Assembly: GCF_031582905.1 (NCBI RefSeq)
Contig: NZ_CP133990.1
Location: 2,108,001-2,172,000 of the forward strand
Length of the DNA stretch: 64,000 nucleotides
Origin: Pengzhenrongella sp031582905
GTDB taxonomy: Bacteria; Actinomycetota; Actinomycetes; Actinomycetales; Cellulomonadaceae
Direction of reading: 5' to 3'
Under the pieces are notes generated by a model. That model did not search any database, was not told the DNA's origin, and saw nothing but the letters and a program-made list of their open reading frames with translations. The translations under genes and the position numbers were made by a program. How positions within the stretch are numbered: the first letter of the stretch is position 1; each line of letters begins with the position of its first letter. Shown in pieces: positions 1 through 9,618 of the stretch.

Positions 1-58
1 TCCAACTGTTAGGCCACCGCCGAGGATGTACTGCTTCAGACGGAGGAAACGGCAAGTG

Positions 59-1772
59 TCAGTGACCCCGCGGTGCATCCGGGTCTGGGGTCGTGACGAA
101 CCAGACCGCGACGTCCTCCGGGACACGCCCAGCCTGATCTAGGGGACCGCTTGAGAGGAGCACGTCCGCGCCGGTCGGCAGCGGTACCGCCTCGACACCG
201 AAGTTGACCAACACGGAGACCGCGGCGCGGCGGCCGCAGTTCGTGAAGACCAGCACCCGATCGTCACCACCGCCGTCCCAGCGGAGCGTCCCCTCGCCCA
301 GTCCGGCCTCGCGTCGGTTCCGGAGGGCGCTCCGGTAGAGCTCGAGGGTCGAGGACACGTGCTTGGACTGCGCGTCCACCGCTAGCTGGCGGTAGGAATC
401 CGGCTGGGGCAGCCACGTCGTGCCCGTCGGGCTGAACCCGTAGCCCGGGGCTGCGGCTTCCCAGGGCATGGGCACGCGGCAGCCGTCCCGGCCGGCCTCG
501 GTGCCGCCGTGGCGAAACCACGCGGGGTCCTGGCGGACCTCATCGGGTAGGGCTGTGTGCTCAGGCAGGCCGAGCTCCTCGCCCTGGTAGAGGTAGCTAG
601 AGCCAGGCAGCGCGAGCATGATCATCGAAGCGGCGCGCGCGGCGCAGCCCTAGGTCTTGATCGGGTTGCGGATCGGTCGCCCTGATGCCGTTGGGCCACG
701 TGGTGTCCAACGGCAGCGCCAGCCGTGTCGTGTGGCGTAGGACATCGTGGTTGCTCAGGACCCAGGTTGCCGGCGCCCCGACGGCCGCGCCCGCGGCCAG
801 CGAGGAGCGGATGGACTGCCGAAGGTCATCGGCCCTCCACTGAGCGCCGAGGAAGTCGAAGTTGAACGCCTGGTGCATCTCGTCCTGGCGAACGTAGCGG
901 GACAAGCGCTCGGCGGGCGCTACCCACGCTTCGGCCACCATCATCCGCTCGCCCTCGTAGCTGTCGAGCAGACGGCGCCAGGAACGGTAGATCTCGTGGA
1001 CGCCGTCCTGGTCCCACATCGGGGGCCGCTCGCCGTCCGGGCCGCTCCCATCCAGCAGAGACTGCTCGTGATCCCAATCCGGGAGCCCCTCGGCCTTGAT
1101 CATCCCGTGTGCGACATCTACGCGGAACCCGTCCACCCCGCGGTCCAGCCAGAAGCGCAACACGTCGTCGAACTCGGCGCGCACCTCGTGATTCGTCCAG
1201 TCGAGGTCTGGCTGCTTGGCGTCGAACATGTGGAGGTACCACTGGTCCGGCCGGCCATCGCGGTCGGTCGTCCTCGTCCAGGCGGCGCCCCCGAACACGC
1301 TGCGCCAGGAGTTTGGTGGTAGTTCGCCAAACTCGCCTTGGCCGTCGCGGAAGAAGTACTTGGCTCGTTCCGCACTTCCTCGCCCGGCGGCCAGCGCGGC
1401 TCGAAACCATGCGTGCTCGTCGGAGGTGTGGTTTGGCACGAGGTCCACGATCACCCGCAGGCCCAGCGTCCTGGCAGTGGCGATGAGGCGGTCCGCGTCC
1501 GCCAGCGTGCCGAACGCGGGGTCGACGTCCCGGTGATCAGCGACGTCGTAACCCGCGTCAGCCATCGGGGAGACGTAGAACGGTGACAGCCAGAGCGCGT
1601 CGACGCCGAGGTCCACGAGGTGCTGCATCCGCGAGGTGATCCCCGGCAGGTCGCCGATGCCGTCACCATTCGAGTCGGCGAAAGACCTGGGGTAGATCTG
1701 GTAGATCACGGCCGATCGCCACCATGGTGAGGCACTTCTCGCCGGGTCTGTCACGGCAGCGGGGGTGTCCAT
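59..1772 (-). CDS. GH13 alpha-glucosidase (oligo-1,6-glucosidase type), frameshifted
   Basis: Cytoplasmic family 13 glycoside hydrolase that would release glucose from short alpha-glucans. The first part carries the IYQIYPRSF opening, the DLVPNHTS region, the nucleophile motif GFRVDVAH (Asp about residue 219), the acid/base Glu in MVAEAW (about 281) and SNHD (about 343). The C-terminal part begins LALPGSSYLYQGEELGLPE and continues in another frame. The two frames meet at an alternating GC run at 633-640, where two bases are missing or one is extra. Joined, the product is about 570 residues, normal for the family. I chose the ATG at 1772 because the longer frame to 1826 runs through an operator-like palindrome. 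Substrate assignment is by family only. Confidence 0.85.
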
Positions 1773-1788
1773 GTCGGCGCTTGCGTCA

Positions 1789-1822
1789 TGCAACGGATTG
1801 TGGCGTGTTGCAACGGCTTGCA
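1789..1822 (-). promoter_or_regulatory. LacI-family operator candidate for the alpha-glucosidase gene
   Basis: At 1809-1822 is the inverted repeat TGCAA-CGGC-TTGCA. A second, imperfect copy (TGCAACGGATTGTG) starts at 1789, exactly 20 bp away and on the same helical face. The pair lies 17-50 bp upstream of the chosen start at 1772. TTGCAA-type palindromes are typical of LacI/GalR regulators of alpha-glucoside genes. No such regulator is encoded next to the gene in this window, so the partner is unknown. Confidence 0.5.
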
Positions 1823-1826
1823 GCAA

Positions 1827-2192
1827 GAACCAACCAGCGGGCCTCTCGCCAACGGGCGGGGGCGATTCAGCCTCGTCGGTCCGGCCTGTGAGCAGCTCGC
1901 GGCTGTCGTCTCGTCCATGTCAACGCCGCAGCCCGAGCCCCGTGCGACGACGACCTGGTCATGCTCGCGTGGCACAACCCCAAGCACCGCTACCCGCGGC
2001 TACGTCCACGATCGACTTCGCGATCGCGCGTTGGGCGGTCACGCTCGACCGGGTAGCGGAGCTTGCGTGGCGGTTCGGCTCCTGCCGCAAAGTACGTCAG
2101 CGGAGGCGTCCGGCGAGGCGCTATGCCAACGTCGAAGTGCTGCCGCACCCGTCCTCGCGCCCTCCAAGGAGCACTGCAGGTGCCGGTCAGCG
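1827..2192. other. Intergenic stretch, no convincing gene
   Basis: I see no start with a ribosome site and no recognisable domain in any frame. The right end (2180-2198) resembles the interspersed repeat described for the 38-50 kb region and runs directly into the IS3-family inverted repeat. Confidence 0.4.
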
Positions 2193-2226
2193 CATGTGAT
2201 TCGCCCCGGGTTCGGTGGAGGCCCGG

Positions 2227-3158
2227 TTATCTGGCTCCGGCAGTGAGTTCGGCCGGTGCGGTTGCAGGGTAGTGCGCCCAGTAGTGCTGCTCGAGCTCTG
2301 CTGGTGGGACCAGTCCGATCTCGCCGTGCAGGCGCCGGTGGTTGAACCAGTCGACGTACTCGGCGACGGCGATCTCGACGTCGGCGACGGACTTCCAGCC
2401 CCTGGTGGGCGCATCGCGGGGTTGCGGATGCACTCGGTCTTGAACAGCGCGTTGAACGCCTCGGCCAGGGCGTTGTCGTAGGAGTCGCCCTTGGAGCCGA
2501 CCGAAGCGACGGCCTTGGCCTCGGCGAGCCGCTCGGTGTAGCGAATCGCTCGGTACTGCACTCCGCGGTCGCTGTGATGGGTCAGGCCGGTCACGTCCTG
2601 CCCGGCGCGAAGCCGTGCCCACAGGCCCATGTCGAGTGCGTCCAGGGCCAGATCGGTGCGTAGCGAGGTCGAGACCTGCCACCCCACGACCAGCCGGGAG
2701 AACACGTCGATGACGAACGCCGCGTAGGTCCACCCGGCGTGGGTGCGCACGTAGGTCAGGTCCGCGACCCACAGCTGGTTCGGTGCGTCCGCGACGAACG
2801 CGCGGTCCACCAGATCCGCCGGCCGCTCGGTCTGCGCACCGTCGCTGGTGGTCGTGCGGCGGGTCTTCTCCCGGCTGATCCCGCGCAGCCCCTCGGCCCG
2901 CATGAGCCGTTCCACCGTGCACCTCGCCACCGCGGTGCCGGTCCGGTTCAGCTCGGCCCAAACCTTCTTGGCCCCGTAGACGCACAAGTTCTCCTGGAAG
3001 GTCTTGCGGATCAACGGCACCAACTGCGCATCGCGAACCGCACGCGCCGACGGGGCCCGCGTGCTGGTCGCGTAGTACGTGCTCGGAGCGATCTGCGCCG
3101 CAGTGCCCTTGAGCACCGCGCAGATCGGCTCGACCCCGAGCTCGCGCCCCTCCACCAC
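2227..3158 (-). CDS. IS3-family transposase OrfB (DDE integrase core), frameshifted
   Basis: The catalytic core of an IS3 transposase. The DDE residues are visible in VADLTYVRT (first Asp), HHSDRGVQY (second Asp) and NALAEAFNALFK (Glu). After IRNPAMRP the reading frame changes: the correct continuation GWKSVADVEIA...DWFNHRRLHGEIG lies in another frame and ends at 2227. Restoring one G to the three-G run at 2407-2409 repairs it. The frame of OrfB stays open upstream through the end of orfA in the -1 register, which fits production as an OrfAB fusion by programmed -1 frameshifting, so the GTG at 3158 may not be a real start. Confidence 0.85.
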
Positions 3159-3187
3159 CTCGTGGCGGTGAGCGTCGATGTAGTCGA

Positions 3188-3508
3188 CTACCTGACGGAC
3201 GGGCGGTCGAGCTCCGCCGCGAAGAAAGCCGAAGCCGTCTTCAAGATGTGGTTCGCCCGCCGCAACTCCTTGACCTCACGCTCTAGCTCGGTGATCCGTG
3301 CCGCGTCCTGGCTCGTCGTCCCGGCCCGCTGCCCGCCGTCGATCTCCGCACGCTTGACCCACGTGCGCAACGCCTCCGGGTGCACGTCCAGATGGCCCGC
3401 GACCCGACGGACCACGACCATCCGCTGCTCACCCGCCGCGATCGCGTCCAACGCCATCCTCGTGGCCCGCTCACGCAGCTCCTCGCTGTACTTCTTCGGT
3501 GCCGGCAT
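3188..3508 (-). CDS. IS3-family transposase OrfA (helix-turn-helix)
   Basis: Protein of 106 residues starting MPAPKKYSEELR at the ATG at 3508, preceded by AGGA. It has the HTH of Transposase_8 followed by a leucine-zipper-like stretch (ITELEREVKELRRANHILK) and ends FFAAELDRPSVR, the canonical end of OrfA in this family. It binds the element's inverted repeats and is fused to OrfB by frameshifting. Confidence 0.9.
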   Translation of the reverse strand: MPAPKKYSEELRERATRMALDAIAAGEQRMVVVRRVAGHLDVHPEALRTWVKRAEIDGGQRAGTTSQDAARITELEREVKELRRANHILKTASAFFAAELDRPSVR

Positions 3509-3811
3509 GACTCTCATCCTTCCTGGGTTGAGAGCCTCCACCGAACCCGGGGCGAATCACATGCTTCTCCTGCGCCACCCTGATCGAACTGCCCAGGGAC
3601 CCGCGGTTGTCCATCCCTGCCGCAGGTACCAGTGATCGCTGAGGGTGACGCCGTGCGTCAGCGACATCCGGCCACCAAGCTTCCCGTTTGGTTGACTCCA
3701 GCGGCGAGCCCGCAGCGCCGCTTCGAGCGCGCGACCGGCGGGTTGTCAACGGCGTGTCGGATCGGGCGGGCAGCTTCGGGAAGTCTGGTGGGGGAGGCTG
3801 AGGTGGTGTCA

Positions 3812-4472
3812 ATGACCTTGCCTTTGGGTGAGCCTGCTGCGGCCTCGTGGACAGCAGTGCCGGAAGGTGAGTTCGTCGAGTTGCTGTTGGAGGCGGCCGG
3901 GACGCCGACGAGGCGGCCGAGGGTCGTGGCCGTGGACGGTCGTGGCGCGTCGGGGAAGTCGACGCTGGCCGAGCGCCTGTGTCGACGGGTGAGCCGCTCG
4001 GCGGTGGTTCACACCGACGACCTCGCCTGGAACGAGCCCTACTTTGCGTGGGGTGACCTGCTGGCCGATCACGTCCTACGTCCCTTGCGCCGCGGGGGCC
4101 GCGTCCTTCCGTCCTCCCGCGTGGGCGGAGCATGGCCGCCAGGGATCGATCCAGGTGTCTGCGGGGCTCGACCTCGTCGTCGTAGAAGGCGTCGGAGCAA
4201 GTCAGCGGGAGCTGGCGACATTCATCGACGCGACGGTGTGGGTGCAGTCCGACTTCGCCGCAGCCGAGAAGCGGGGCATCGCCCGCGACCTCGCGCAGGG
4301 AGTCAACGGGGATCCCGAGGAGACGGTCGCATTCTGGCACGAGTGGATGGCGGAGGAGCTGCGCTTCCTCGACCGGCAACGGCCGTGGGAGCGGGCCTGC
4401 ATGGTCGTCGCCGGGACGCCGCCGATCCCGCTCGAGAAGGACCAGCTCGCCATCGCCCCGGGCCCCCTGTAA
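3812..4472 (+). CDS. P-loop kinase, uridine-kinase-like, frameshifted
   Basis: Small P-loop NTPase with Walker A GRGASGKST at residues 43-51 and VVHTDDLAWNEPYFAWGD, the acceptor region seen in uridine/AAA_33-type kinases. The second half (GLDLVVVEGVGASQREL...WVQSDFAAAEKRGIARD) is in another frame. The switch is at the G run 4094-4098, where one G appears lost. The ATG at 3812 has GAGGTGG just upstream. The product would be about 220 residues. Substrate is unknown: nucleoside or another small molecule. The gene stands alone beside the IS3 element. Confidence 0.7.
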
Positions 4473-4751
4473 CCCCTTGCCTCGACGGGGCACGCGGCGC
4501 TTCTGTTGCATGACAAGGGCCGATTAGTTTGCGCTATGCGGTTTGTTCGCCTCTCTCGCACTGCTCGGCCGCCGCTACGCACCCCTCGGCCGCCGCGTAT
4601 TTGCGGGCCGAGCCAGCCCGCCCGTGCGTCGGCGGCGACCACGACCGTCTGCGCACAACGCTTCTTGTTCCGTGGCCACGCGGTCGGTAGCGCTCTCAGA
4701 AGGCTTGTAAGGAAGGAGGCTGGAAGCCGCCGTGCACCGCTACCATGGGGA
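4473..4751. other. Intergenic stretch without a recognisable gene
   Basis: About 280 bp between the kinase-like gene and the leftward alpha/beta hydrolase. Frames are open only because of base composition. I see no domain and no convincing start. Confidence 0.4.
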
Positions 4752-5759
4752 TCAGGTATCGCACGTCCGATCGGGCTCGCGCTCGGGCTGGCTCGTCACG
4801 GGTGGTCCCGGGTAGAAGGATTGTGTCCTCGCCACGGTTCGGTCGATGGTGTGGATCAGATCGGTGAGGCCTGGCTCTTCGATGGGGAAGTGCCCGCACT
4901 CGCGCAGCATGATCAGATCGCCCGGTGCTCCGAGGCGGCTGAGCCATCGGATGCTGATCTCCACGGGCGTCCACGCGTCCTTCGCCGGATGGGCGAGCGT
5001 GACCGGCGTCCGCATCAGCTCTGGCGGAGTGTGTCGGTAGGACAGGTAAGAGGCGAGAAAGCCGAGCGGCACCCTCACCCCGCCGCCGCGCCGGTCGCTG
5101 GTGCACATCCGGCTCAAGCGCGGGTCGCGGCTCATCTTGGGCAGTGCGGCCACCCACGACATCGGGATCCGCTTGCCGGACAGCCGGTTGGGTAGCAGCC
5201 GCGACAGGGGGCCGGCGAGCACTCCCAGTGGCCCGAAGCGGGTCATCACGGCGCGGGCGCGCCAGTCGCGGGGATCTAACAAGCAGGTTGCGACGACGGC
5301 GGCCGCGCGGCCGGTGCGGGCGGCCACCTCATATGCCAGCAAGCCGCCGATGCTTGCGCCGAGCAGCACAAGAGGTCGCCCGTCCTCTTCCGAGGCCAGG
5401 AAGTCGCCGAGGAGCTCGACCCAGTGGTGGTAGCGCACCGCACCGTGGTCCGGCGAGACGGTGTTCCCGTAAAGCGGCATGTCGATCGCGGTCAGGTCCA
5501 CCTGCTCGGTCCGCGTCAGGGACGCGATCGGCCAGAGCGCCGCGCTGTGACCGCCGGCGCCGTGGACCAGCACCATCCTGGCCGGCGCGGCGGCGTTCGG
5601 ACGCCTGAGCACATGCACCTCGTGCCCTCGCCAGGCCCACCACGCGCTGAGCGGCTCTTGATCGACGCGCTCGTGCCACGACTTCGGCAGAAGGGCCGCG
5701 TAGTCCGCCACGCTCGGAGACCTCACGAGTGGCACGGTAACGACGATCCGGGTTGACAT
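4752..5759 (-). CDS. Alpha/beta-fold hydrolase
   Basis: Protein of 335 residues from the ATG at 5759. It has an oxyanion-hole motif VHGAGGHS (about 66-72), a nucleophile elbow GASIGG (Ser about 136), an acid in AHPAKDAW (Asp about 261) and the catalytic His in ECGHFPIE (about 290), so the triad is complete. There is no signal peptide, so it should be cytoplasmic. Esterase, lipase or carbon-carbon hydrolase activity cannot be told apart from sequence. No neighbour suggests a pathway. Confidence 0.85.
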   Translation of the reverse strand: MSTRIVVTVPLVRSPSVADYAALLPKSWHERVDQEPLSAWWAWRGHEVHVLRRPNAAAPARMVLVHGAGGHSAALWPIASLTRTEQVDLTAIDMPLYGNTVSPDHGAVRYHHWVELLGDFLASEEDGRPLVLLGASIGGLLAYEVAARTGRAAAVVATCLLDPRDWRARAVMTRFGPLGVLAGPLSRLLPNRLSGKRIPMSWVAALPKMSRDPRLSRMCTSDRRGGGVRVPLGFLASYLSYRHTPPELMRTPVTLAHPAKDAWTPVEISIRWLSRLGAPGDLIMLRECGHFPIEEPGLTDLIHTIDRTVARTQSFYPGPPVTSQPEREPDRTCDT

Positions 5760-6049
5760 GCGCCGCGCCCGACCCGGCCAAGACCCCACTCGCGGACTGG
5801 CAGGCGCGGGTGTAGGTGAGCCGGGAGTGACCTGCTGATGTCGCGGAAGATATGGGGAGCATCAGCCACCTCGAGCACGGGGTTGGCTCCCCAAGTTAAG
5901 CGGCCCGATGCTCGCGATCCTGAGTACGACGCGGGCCTTGCGCGGGCTGGCCAGTCGCCCGCTACGACGACGCGCCGTAACCCGCGCGGCGGCGCCGTCA
6001 TCCTGCCGCTGTCCTGACCTGGGCTCCGCGGTAGAAACGCCGCCTGTTG
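5760..6049. other. Intergenic stretch, nothing recognised
   Basis: About 290 bp upstream of the alpha/beta hydrolase and downstream of the small membrane protein gene. I see no gene here. It would have to hold the hydrolase promoter. Confidence 0.35.
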
Positions 6050-6307
6050 TCACACCCTGCGGCGTCGCATCAGCATGTGCGCAACAGCGCCAGCTATGAC
6101 TGCTGCAGCAAGCGCGAAACCGAGTGAGAGTCCTGCACCACAAGGAACCACATACCCGAAAGTCGAGTAGCACTCGGGTGGGTCCCGATCGATTCCGGAA
6201 GCAGGAACCAGCAGTAGATAGAGCAGGATTCCGGCAACTACCGCACTCAGGGCCACCACTACCCACCCGTCGCGTCGTCGAGTCCTTCGCGTGCCTTGGT
6301 CCGTCAT
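6050..6307 (-). CDS. Small membrane protein, unknown function
   Basis: Protein of 85 residues from the ATG at 6307, preceded by GAGGTGG at a good distance. It has an Arg-rich N-terminus, one membrane segment (WVVVALSAVVAGILLYLLL), an external loop with two Cys (ECYSTFGYVVPCG) and a second membrane segment, then a basic RRRR tail. This suggests both ends inside and a possibly disulfide-bonded outer loop. I do not recognise the family. Confidence 0.65.
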   Translation of the reverse strand: MTDQGTRRTRRRDGWVVVALSAVVAGILLYLLLVPASGIDRDPPECYSTFGYVVPCGAGLSLGFALAAAVIAGAVAHMLMRRRRV

Positions 6308-6422
6308 CGCCGCCACCTCGCAGGTTTGAAGGGATGGCTTACACGTTACCGGGCTCTCGGTGGCGGAAATCTTGAGGGACATGCGCCCCAGGAGCGCGGG
6401 GGCGGACGCCTCCTCGATCCCG

Positions 6423-7878
6423 TCAGCGTCGGGTGGTGATGTAGCGGGCGTAGGTGGTCGCTTCGGCTGTCGCATGCCGTTCGAGCGTCGCCTGGCTGTA
6501 GCCGAGGGTCTCGGCGAGGACCGGGATCGGGCTGAGCATGGCGAGCTCGCCGAGGGTGCCCAGGCGTGCGGCGCGGGTCGAGAAGACGGTGTTCAGACGC
6601 TGCCGCAGGTGGGCGGCGCTGAGGTGTCGGCCAGGGAGTGGCCTCGGAAGATCCACAGGCTGTTGGGGTGCGCGGCTGTCTGGTCGTGCCCCGGCTCGGT
6701 GAGGAGCTGGCGCAGCGGTCCGTCGAGCGGCGGGGGCAGGGTGATCGGACTTTGGCCGACGGTGACGGTGGCCAGTTCCTTGTCGACGACGGCGTTGTCC
6801 CAGGTGAGGCGGACCACGTCCTCGACCTGTTGGCCCAGGACCAGCACGAGGATGGCGGCCAGGCGATCTCTGGGTGTGAGCTCGTGATTGTCGCCGACGA
6901 CGGCCTGGACGGCGCGGGACTGCTCGGCGGAGGGGAGCTTGTGGGCGGTACCGCGGCGATGGGGCGTCATGGTCAGGTGCGGGTCGACGAGGTGGGCCTT
7001 GATCGCCCAGGCGAGGAAGCGGCTGCTGAGCTCGCGTGTCGTGGGTCCGCCGGCCTGCCAGGCGTCGAGGTCGCCCTGGGTGAGCTGGCGCAGGCTGGTG
7101 CCTCGTGCGGTGAGCCAGGTGAGGAAGTCGATAGCGACGGTTGTGGTCTGCTTCGAGCGCAGGAAGGCTCCTTGGGTGACGTCTCCTGGCGTGGTGGTCA
7201 TGCGCCGGATCAGGTGCCAGCGGACGAAACGTCGGACGGCGTCGCGGTGCTCACCGGGGGAAGTCTGTCGAGTGCCTGGTCGCTCCACGTCGTGAATCGG
7301 GCGAGCAGCTCGTCGCGCCGGGGGAGTGCGCCGTGCTCGACGAGGAGACCGCGGACGTAGTCGCGGGTCCGTGAGGCCGGCAGGGCGTCGAGGGAGTCGT
7401 GGCTGATCACGGGCGCGACGGCGAGGTTGGTGAGGAGGGCGGTGACGTGCTGCTGGTTGATCCAGGTCAGTCCGCTGTTGGGCCGGTTCATCGCCTTCAG
7501 CGCCGAAGCCACAGGTGCCAGCGTCGGGTGGATCGCGCCGGTGTGCGGGTTGGTCAGCAGACGGTCGACTGTCGCCGACAGCACGCAGCGCCAGCACTGA
7601 CCGCCGGAGTGCAGCTCGTCCTCGGCGCCGCAGGTCAAGCAGTCGACGTTGAGCTTGACGCCGCTGCACCCGCGGCAGGTCGGTTGCCCGTCGATCCGGC
7701 CCGGCAGGACGCCGTGATGACCGCAGGAGCAGGTGCCGGTGGTGCGTTTGGCGGCCAGGTAGCAGTAGCCGCAGATGCGCCCGTCCGGCCAGGACGCGAC
7801 GAGCTGGTGGTGCTCACCGCAGCGCGCGCACTCCTCGGGCCAGGTGTCGGGGTCGCTGACCTTGCGGGGCCGGCTCAT
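6423..7878 (-). CDS. Zinc-ribbon protein with degenerate tyrosine-recombinase-like core, two frameshifts
   Basis: Third gene of a coupled trio; its ATG at 7878 overlaps the stop of the HTH gene (ATGA). The N-terminus (MSRPRKVSDPDTWPEE) is followed by about six Cys pairs (CARCGEHH, CGYC, CSCGHH, CRGC, CLTC, CWRC), a multi-zinc ribbon region. The rest looks like a tyrosine-recombinase fold (core-binding part, then LVLVLGQQVEDVVRLTW and HLSAAHLRQRLN) but lacks the conserved Arg and HxxR residues. Two frame changes, at the G run 7256-7260 and near 6634-6636, each repaired by one added base, split it as read. The recombinase-like reading is my inference; the Cys pairs are seen directly. Confidence 0.6.
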
Positions 7879-8234
7879 TCCTTCTGGTCCTGGTCTTCGG
7901 GGACGAGGCGGATCCGGCGGGCGATCGGGCTGCGCGGAGTGATGCCGAGGTCCTCGCTGCGGGCCGGGGCGTTCGCCGTGGCTGCGGCCCGCATTTCGAC
8001 GACCGGCTCGAAGAGCTCGTTCGGTGTGCAGTCGAGGATGTCGCACAGTGCCGCGAAGGTCCGGGCCGGGATGCGCTCTGGTGTGCCGGTGACCAACCGG
8101 TAGACCTGGCTCTCGGAGAGGTTGACGCCGCGAGCCCGCAGCAGGGGGACGAGCTCGGTGCTCTTCCACAGGTTGCGCTGGGCCATCACGGTCCGTAGAT
8201 GCCACCGGTAGCCGATGCGGCGCTGTTCAGGCAC
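7875..8234 (-). CDS. Helix-turn-helix regulator (Cro/XRE type)
   Basis: Protein of 119 residues with a lambda-repressor-like HTH: MAQRNLWKSTELVPLLRARGV, then LSESQVYRLVTGTPERIPARTFAALCDILDCTPNELF, the usual five-helix pattern. It overlaps the recombinase upstream by 8 bp and the zinc-ribbon gene downstream by 4 bp, so the three are translationally coupled. It may control the module or act as an accessory DNA-binding factor in recombination. Confidence 0.8.
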   Translation of the reverse strand: MPEQRRIGYRWHLRTVMAQRNLWKSTELVPLLRARGVNLSESQVYRLVTGTPERIPARTFAALCDILDCTPNELFEPVVEMRAAATANAPARSEDLGITPRSPIARRIRLVPEDQDQKE

Positions 8235-9354
8235 CGGGTGCCTCCTGGTCAGGGGTGGCGATCCGGCGGGCGATCATCTGCTCGATGGCCCGCTGCTTGA
8301 AGTCTGACGAGACCGACGTGTACAGGCCGGTGGTGGAGGCGTGGGAATGGCCGACTTGGGTCTGGACGAACGCGGCGTCGTACCCGGACTCGATGAGGTG
8401 GGTGACGTAGGAGTGGCGCAGACAGTGCAGGCCGAGTTCCTTGGGCAGCCCAACGGCGTCCCTGACCTGCGCGAATGCGTCGCCGAGGCTGCCGAGGCGG
8501 ACTCGGTCGCCGCGTTCGCTGGGCCACATCGCGTTGGACCGCTCCGCGGTGGCGAAGCGAGAACGGCCCTGGTCGCCGGTCCAGAACTGCAGCAGGGGCA
8601 CGACCCAGTCGAACTCCGGCGCGGTCAGTACGGTGCGGCGCCGCGGGCCCGACCCGGCGGTGCCCTTGGCCCACCGGATCTGGACCGCGCCGAACTGCCC
8701 GTAGTCGCTCACGTGCGGGTTGGGGCCGAAGTCGTACACGTCGAGCATCGTCAGCTCGCGGCGGCGTAGTCCGAAGGCATAGCAGACCTTGAACGCGATC
8801 GAGTCCCGCAGCGCGGGCAGCCACCGTTTGCTGCCGGCGGCGTACTCGCGGTCGACGTGGTCGTCGAGGTAGTCGAACAGCCGCTGCAGTTCAGCTTTGG
8901 TGAAGGCGCGTCGTCCCGGCGGGACGGCGTCCTCCGCGGTGTGGCGCGGGGTGTTCCACTCGAAGCTGATCTGCGACGGGACATCACCGAACGTGCGTTC
9001 ACAGAACGGGGCCCAGCCGTACACCGGCTGGGTCAGGTAGGTGCAGAATGCCGCGACCGCGTTGCCGTCCGCGCGCAGCGTCGTAAGACTGATCGGACGA
9101 TCGCCGGAGCGCCGCTCGGCGAGGAAGTCCTCGAGGTCCACCGGGCGCCACTGCCATGGGAACGTGCCGGCGAACCGCTGGAATCGCTGCAGGACACCGC
9201 AGCGTCCCTTGATCGTCTGCGTCGTCAGGCCACGCGCCAACATCTGGGCGCGCCAGCCGTCGACCATCGCCTCGAACACCCGCTCGTCAGCGCGGAACAG
9301 ACCCACGCTGCCATCGGTCAGGACCGCTGAGACCTTGCCCGGGACGGCGTCCAC
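8227..9354 (-). CDS. Tyrosine recombinase / integrase
   Basis: Phage-type integrase of about 375 residues. Visible catalytic residues are Arg in YAFGLRRRE (about 197), a Lys in RWAKG (230), His-x-x-Arg in LHCLRHSYVTHL (310/313), His in GHSHAS (336) and the nucleophile Tyr in TTGLYTSV (345). The N-terminal half has a core-binding domain (RAQMLARGLTTQTIKGR). The frame is open to a TTG at 9528, but that codon sits inside an inverted repeat; I prefer the GTG at 9354. First gene of a coupled trio with the HTH and zinc-ribbon proteins. I see no tRNA or attachment core beside it. Confidence 0.85.
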   Translation of the reverse strand: MDAVPGKVSAVLTDGSVGLFRADERVFEAMVDGWRAQMLARGLTTQTIKGRCGVLQRFQRFAGTFPWQWRPVDLEDFLAERRSGDRPISLTTLRADGNAVAAFCTYLTQPVYGWAPFCERTFGDVPSQISFEWNTPRHTAEDAVPPGRRAFTKAELQRLFDYLDDHVDREYAAGSKRWLPALRDSIAFKVCYAFGLRRRELTMLDVYDFGPNPHVSDYGQFGAVQIRWAKGTAGSGPRRRTVLTAPEFDWVVPLLQFWTGDQGRSRFATAERSNAMWPSERGDRVRLGSLGDAFAQVRDAVGLPKELGLHCLRHSYVTHLIESGYDAAFVQTQVGHSHASTTGLYTSVSSDFKQRAIEQMIARRIATPDQEAPGA

Positions 9355-9512
9355 ACGGACCCCACTTCGACGCTGGAATCGTGCATCTAACGCAGGAAAC
9401 GTACGCCCACCTGCACCAAGCTGAGGCCTCGACGCGCCGCTGACGTCGGGCGCATCTCCACACGGATCGCCCTGACCTGCGGCAACTCTGCGATCGACGT
9501 CAGACGGGAGTC

Positions 9513-9562
9513 GTTGCACCTGATGCAACTCCCGCAGGATCGACGCCGATAATGCACATTAT
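9513..9562. promoter_or_regulatory. Two inverted repeats upstream of the recombinase trio
   Basis: GTTGCA-N5-TGCAAC lies at 9513-9529 and ATAATG-CA-CATTAT at 9549-9562. They sit between the recombinase and the pentapeptide gene. They could be operators for the trio's HTH protein or recombinase-binding arms. The second is strikingly AT-rich for this sequence. Confidence 0.45.
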
Positions 9563-9618
9563 GACATCACGGCTCTGGCGGCGCCGCCCCACCGCTGCCC
9601 GACCGCGGCCCTGTGGGC

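Larger units (their letters stand above)
2193..3563 (-). mobile_element. IS3-family insertion sequence
   Basis: The element is bounded by perfect 30-bp inverted repeats at 2193-2222 and 3534-3563 and holds orfA and orfB in the usual IS3 arrangement, transcribed leftward. Length is about 1.37 kb, normal for the family. I found no target-site duplication next to the repeats. Because orfB is out of frame near 2407, the copy as read would not make a full transposase. Confidence 0.9.

Noticed and set aside
2187..3570. Target-site duplication of the IS3 element
   Set aside because: No 3-5 bp direct repeat fits at the outer ends of the 30-bp inverted repeats.
8227..9528. TTG at 9528 as recombinase start
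   Set aside because: It lies within an inverted repeat and adds about 58 residues with no similarity to the family; the GTG at 9354 gives a normal N-terminus.
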